The position numbers and the translations under genes were made by a program. The notes under the pieces are model-generated. The model saw nothing but the letters and a program-made list of their open reading frames with translations, was not told the DNA's origin and did not search any database. A stretch of DNA of 57,370 nucleotides, taken from positions 1-57,370 of the forward strand of contig JAKADY010000014.1 of assembly GCA_021826065.1 (NCBI GenBank), given 5' to 3'. This DNA comes from Pseudomonadota bacterium (lineage in GTDB: Bacteria > Pseudomonadota > Gammaproteobacteria > Burkholderiales > Thiobacillaceae). Shown piece after piece: positions 55,868 through 57,370 of this stretch. Numbering within the stretch: the stretch's first letter is position 1; every line of letters starts with the position of its first letter.

Positions 55868-55923
55868 TGGCTGGAGTAGGCGCTAGGACGCGGGTGGGCA
55901 CTTTGCGGGGGAAGCGGGCATGA
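55867..55923 (+). CDS. Mini-ORF 3 of the ftsW-murG array (18 aa)
   Basis: A short, diverged version: [18 protein letters not shown]. Its stop overlaps the murG start (ATGA). It shows the same opening pattern and the same R-G-K-R-A ending as the longer units, which suggests an older duplication. Confidence 0.35.
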   Translation: MAGVGARTRVGTLRGKRA

Positions 55924-57017
55924 ACCGCACCGTGCTGATCATGGCCGGCGGCACCGGTGGCCACGTGTACCCCGCCCTTGCGGTGGCCGAGCGGCTGCGC
56001 GACGAGGGCTGGCGTGTGGTCTGGCTGGGCACGCGCACCGGGCTGGAGGCGCGCCTGGCGCCGGCGCGAGGCTTCGATGTGGAGTGGCTCGCCTTTGGCG
56101 GGGTGCGGGGGAAGGGCCCGCTGCGTCTGGTCCTGCTGCCGTTCAGGCTGCTCGTCGCCTTCTTTCAGTCGGCACGGGCGATCTTTCGGGTGCGCCCCAA
56201 CGCCGCCCTCGGCCTCGGGGGCTATGCCGCCTTTCCAGGCGGGATGATGGCCGCCCTGTTCAACCGGCCGCTCGCCATCCACGAGCAGAACGCCGTGGCG
56301 GGGCTCAGCAATCGCGTGCTCGCCTGCCTGGCCGACCGCGTGCTGCTGGGGCTGCCGGCCGCCTTCACGCACGGCAAGGACCGCCCCATCCCCTGCGGCA
56401 AGGTCGCTGCGGTCTGGGTCGGCAACCCGGTGCGGCCGGAGATCGCCGCTCTGCCGGCGCCCGAGCAGCGCTATGGCGAGCGCGACGGCCCCCTGCATCT
56501 GCTGGTGGTGGGCGGCAGCCTGGGCGCCCAGGCCCTGAACGAGCTGGTCCCGCGGGCACTGGCCCTGCTACCGCCCGGTGAGCGCCCCGTCGTGCGCCAC
56601 CAGGGCGGCCGCGACAAGCTCACCGCTTTGCAGTCGGAATATGCCGCCGCCGGGGTGGAGGCCGAGTGTCTGGCGTTCATCGCCGACATGGCCGCGGCCT
56701 ATGCCTGGGCCGACCTCGTCATCTGCCGGGCGGGGGCCTCGACCGTGGCCGAGATCGCCGCCGCCGGGGTGGCCGCCTTGTTCGTGCCCTATCCCTACGC
56801 GGTGGACGATCACCAGACGGAGAACGCCCGTTTCCTGGCCGATGCCGGCGCCGCCTGGCTCATGCAGCAACGCGACCTCACGCCGCAAGCGCTGGCCGAC
56901 TGGCTCGCGGCGCGCAACCGCACCGAGTTGCTGGAACGCGCCGGGCGCGCGCGTAGCATGGCCAAGCCGGACGCCGCGGAACGGGTGGCGGCGGTGGTCA
57001 AGGAGTTGGCGGGATGA
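55920..57017 (+). CDS. murG: Lipid II synthase MurG (GlcNAc transferase)
   Basis: The 365-residue GT28 family product has [12 protein letters not shown] (11-22), H-E-Q-N-A-V-A-G near 122, the UDP-GlcNAc site G-G-S-L-G-A near 199 and A-G-A-S-T-V-A-E near 273. It adds GlcNAc to lipid I at the inner face of the membrane. The start overlaps mini-ORF 3, and the stop overlaps the first murC start copy (ATGA). Confidence 0.95.
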   Translation: MNRTVLIMAGGTGGHVYPALAVAERLRDEGWRVVWLGTRTGLEARLAPARGFDVEWLAFGGVRGKGPLRLVLLPFRLLVAFFQSARAIFRVRPNAALGLGGYAAFPGGMMAALFNRPLAIHEQNAVAGLSNRVLACLADRVLLGLPAAFTHGKDRPIPCGKVAAVWVGNPVRPEIAALPAPEQRYGERDGPLHLLVVGGSLGAQALNELVPRALALLPPGERPVVRHQGGRDKLTALQSEYAAAGVEAECLAFIADMAAAYAWADLVICRAGASTVAEIAAAGVAALFVPYPYAVDDHQTENARFLADAGAAWLMQQRDLTPQALADWLAARNRTELLERAGRARSMAKPDAAERVAAVVKELAG

Positions 57018-57166
57018 AGCACAAGGTCCGTCACATTCACTTCGTCGGCATAGGCGGGGCGCCCCGAGCAGGGAGCAGTGCCTGTCGCCGCGAGGCGGTA
57101 GGTGCGACCGGCCGCGAGGGGCGCCGAGCCGCCGGGCCGCAAGCACGTTCAGGAGGCCGCCTGTGA
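57014..57166 (+). CDS. Truncated murC start, copy 1 (50-aa mini-ORF)
   Basis: ATG overlapping the murG stop. The frame begins [16 protein letters not shown], the expected N-terminus of UDP-MurNAc-L-alanine ligase up to its Gly-rich loop. It then leaves MurC ([12 protein letters not shown]) and stops at a TGA overlapping the GTG of copy 2. This piece alone cannot be a ligase. Confidence 0.55.
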   Translation: MKHKVRHIHFVGIGGAPRAGSSACRREAVGATGREGRRAAGPQARSGGRL

Positions 57167-57315
57167 AGCACAAGGTGCGGCACATCCACTTTGTCGGTGT
57201 AGGCGGGGCGCCCCGAGCAGGGAGCAGTGCCTGCCGCCGCGAGGCGGTAGGTGCGACCGGCCGCGAGGGGCGCCGAGCCGCCGGGCCGCAAGCACGATCA
57301 GGAGGCCGCCTGTGA
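57163..57315 (+). CDS. Truncated murC start, copy 2 (50-aa mini-ORF)
   Basis: A GTG start at good spacing from AGGAGG, overlapping the previous stop (GTGA). The peptide is identical to copy 1 except one Ile/Val change; the other base differences are synonymous. Its stop overlaps the third GTG. Confidence 0.55.
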   Translation: MKHKVRHIHFVGVGGAPRAGSSACRREAVGATGREGRRAAGPQARSGGRL

Positions 57316-57370
57316 AGCACAAGGTGCGGCACATCCACTTTGTCGGTGTAGGCGGGGCGCCCCGAGCAGG
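57312..57370 (+). CDS. murC: murC start, copy 3, cut by the window end
   Basis: GTG with the same Shine-Dalgarno, beginning [16 protein letters not shown] and then entering the same non-MurC sequence. The real full-length murC, if intact, must begin further downstream. Confidence 0.5.
   Translation, partial: MKHKVRHIHFVGVGGAPRA

Larger units (their letters stand above)
55541..55923 (+). repeat. 146-bp tandem repeat array between ftsW and murG
   Basis: Units begin at about 55547, 55693 and 55839 (period 146). There are two nearly identical full copies and one diverged partial copy. Each full unit contains a 12-base inverted repeat ACAGGTGCCTGA/TCAGGCACCTGT (55544-55555 with 55613-55624 in copy 1) and smaller GC-rich hairpins. 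The first unit begins inside the ftsW coding end. Confidence 0.9.
57014..57370 (+). repeat. 149-bp tandem repeat array carrying the murC start region
   Basis: Units start at 57014, 57163 and 57312 (period 149), and the third runs off the window. Each holds a start codon, the first 16 codons of murC, then about 100 bases with an inverted repeat GGCGCCCC/GGGGCGCC. A Shine-Dalgarno AGGAGG precedes the start codon of the next unit. Copies 2 and 3 are identical over the 59 bases visible. Confidence 0.92.

Overview
The window reads as one contiguous piece of a GC-rich (about two thirds G+C) proteobacterial chromosome, most likely a betaproteobacterium. The basis is gene content: an XrtA/PEP-CTERM-type exopolysaccharide regulatory block (PrsK, PrsR, PrsT, EpsB-like transferase), pilMNOPQ divergent from a PBP1A gene, a DUF721 gene beside secA, rnpB directly upstream of the mraZ-led division and cell-wall cluster, and a fused murE-murF. 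I cannot fix the genus; a Thiobacillus/Hydrogenophilales or Rhodocyclales relative is plausible.

Layout. 1-2 kb: end of a PD-(D/E)XK nuclease-type protein and an outer-membrane beta-barrel protein. 2-15.3 kb (minus strand): sugar transferase broken by an in-frame TAG, PrsK kinase, PrsR sigma-54 regulator, two giant TPR proteins of the PrsT type, and two FtsX-like permeases with no ATPase. 15.5-18.5 kb: nucleotidyltransferase and PBP1A. 18.6-23.6 kb: pilMNOPQ. 22.8-26.1 kb: a lower-GC segment that includes the 3' end of pilQ, a DUF4214-like protein and a decayed IS481-family element with recognisable ends. 26.1-37.5 kb: lpxC, a Sat-CysC fusion with a degenerate sulfurylase site, a DHH protein, a VanZ protein, a triple-VanZ/O-antigen-ligase giant, a small secreted protein broken by an in-frame TGA, a beta-helix protein, aroK and DUF721. 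37.6-44.4 kb: secA, a HigBA-like toxin-antitoxin pair, two conserved hypotheticals, pyrC and pilU. 44.5-57.4 kb: rnpB, then mraZ-rsmH-ftsL-ftsI-murEF-mraY-murD-ftsW-murG and the start of murC.

How it fits together: the first half makes and exports surface polysaccharide and type IV pili, and the last 12 kb makes and divides the peptidoglycan wall. lpxC, PBP1A and secA are envelope housekeeping genes.

The most unusual structure lies in the cell-wall cluster. murG is bracketed by two unrelated tandem repeat arrays (146-bp and 149-bp periods). In both, every unit forms a mini-ORF whose stop codon overlaps the next start codon, so translation could pass from gene to gene without a break. The downstream array repeats the first 16 codons of murC at least three times, and its copies differ almost only at synonymous positions. 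A second theme is short heptanucleotide arrays, often with a GC-rich hairpin beside them, scattered from 41 to 54.4 kb. One lies inside the murE-murF linker and may have created that fusion; another contains both the mraY stop and the murD start.

No tRNA, CRISPR array or prophage was seen.
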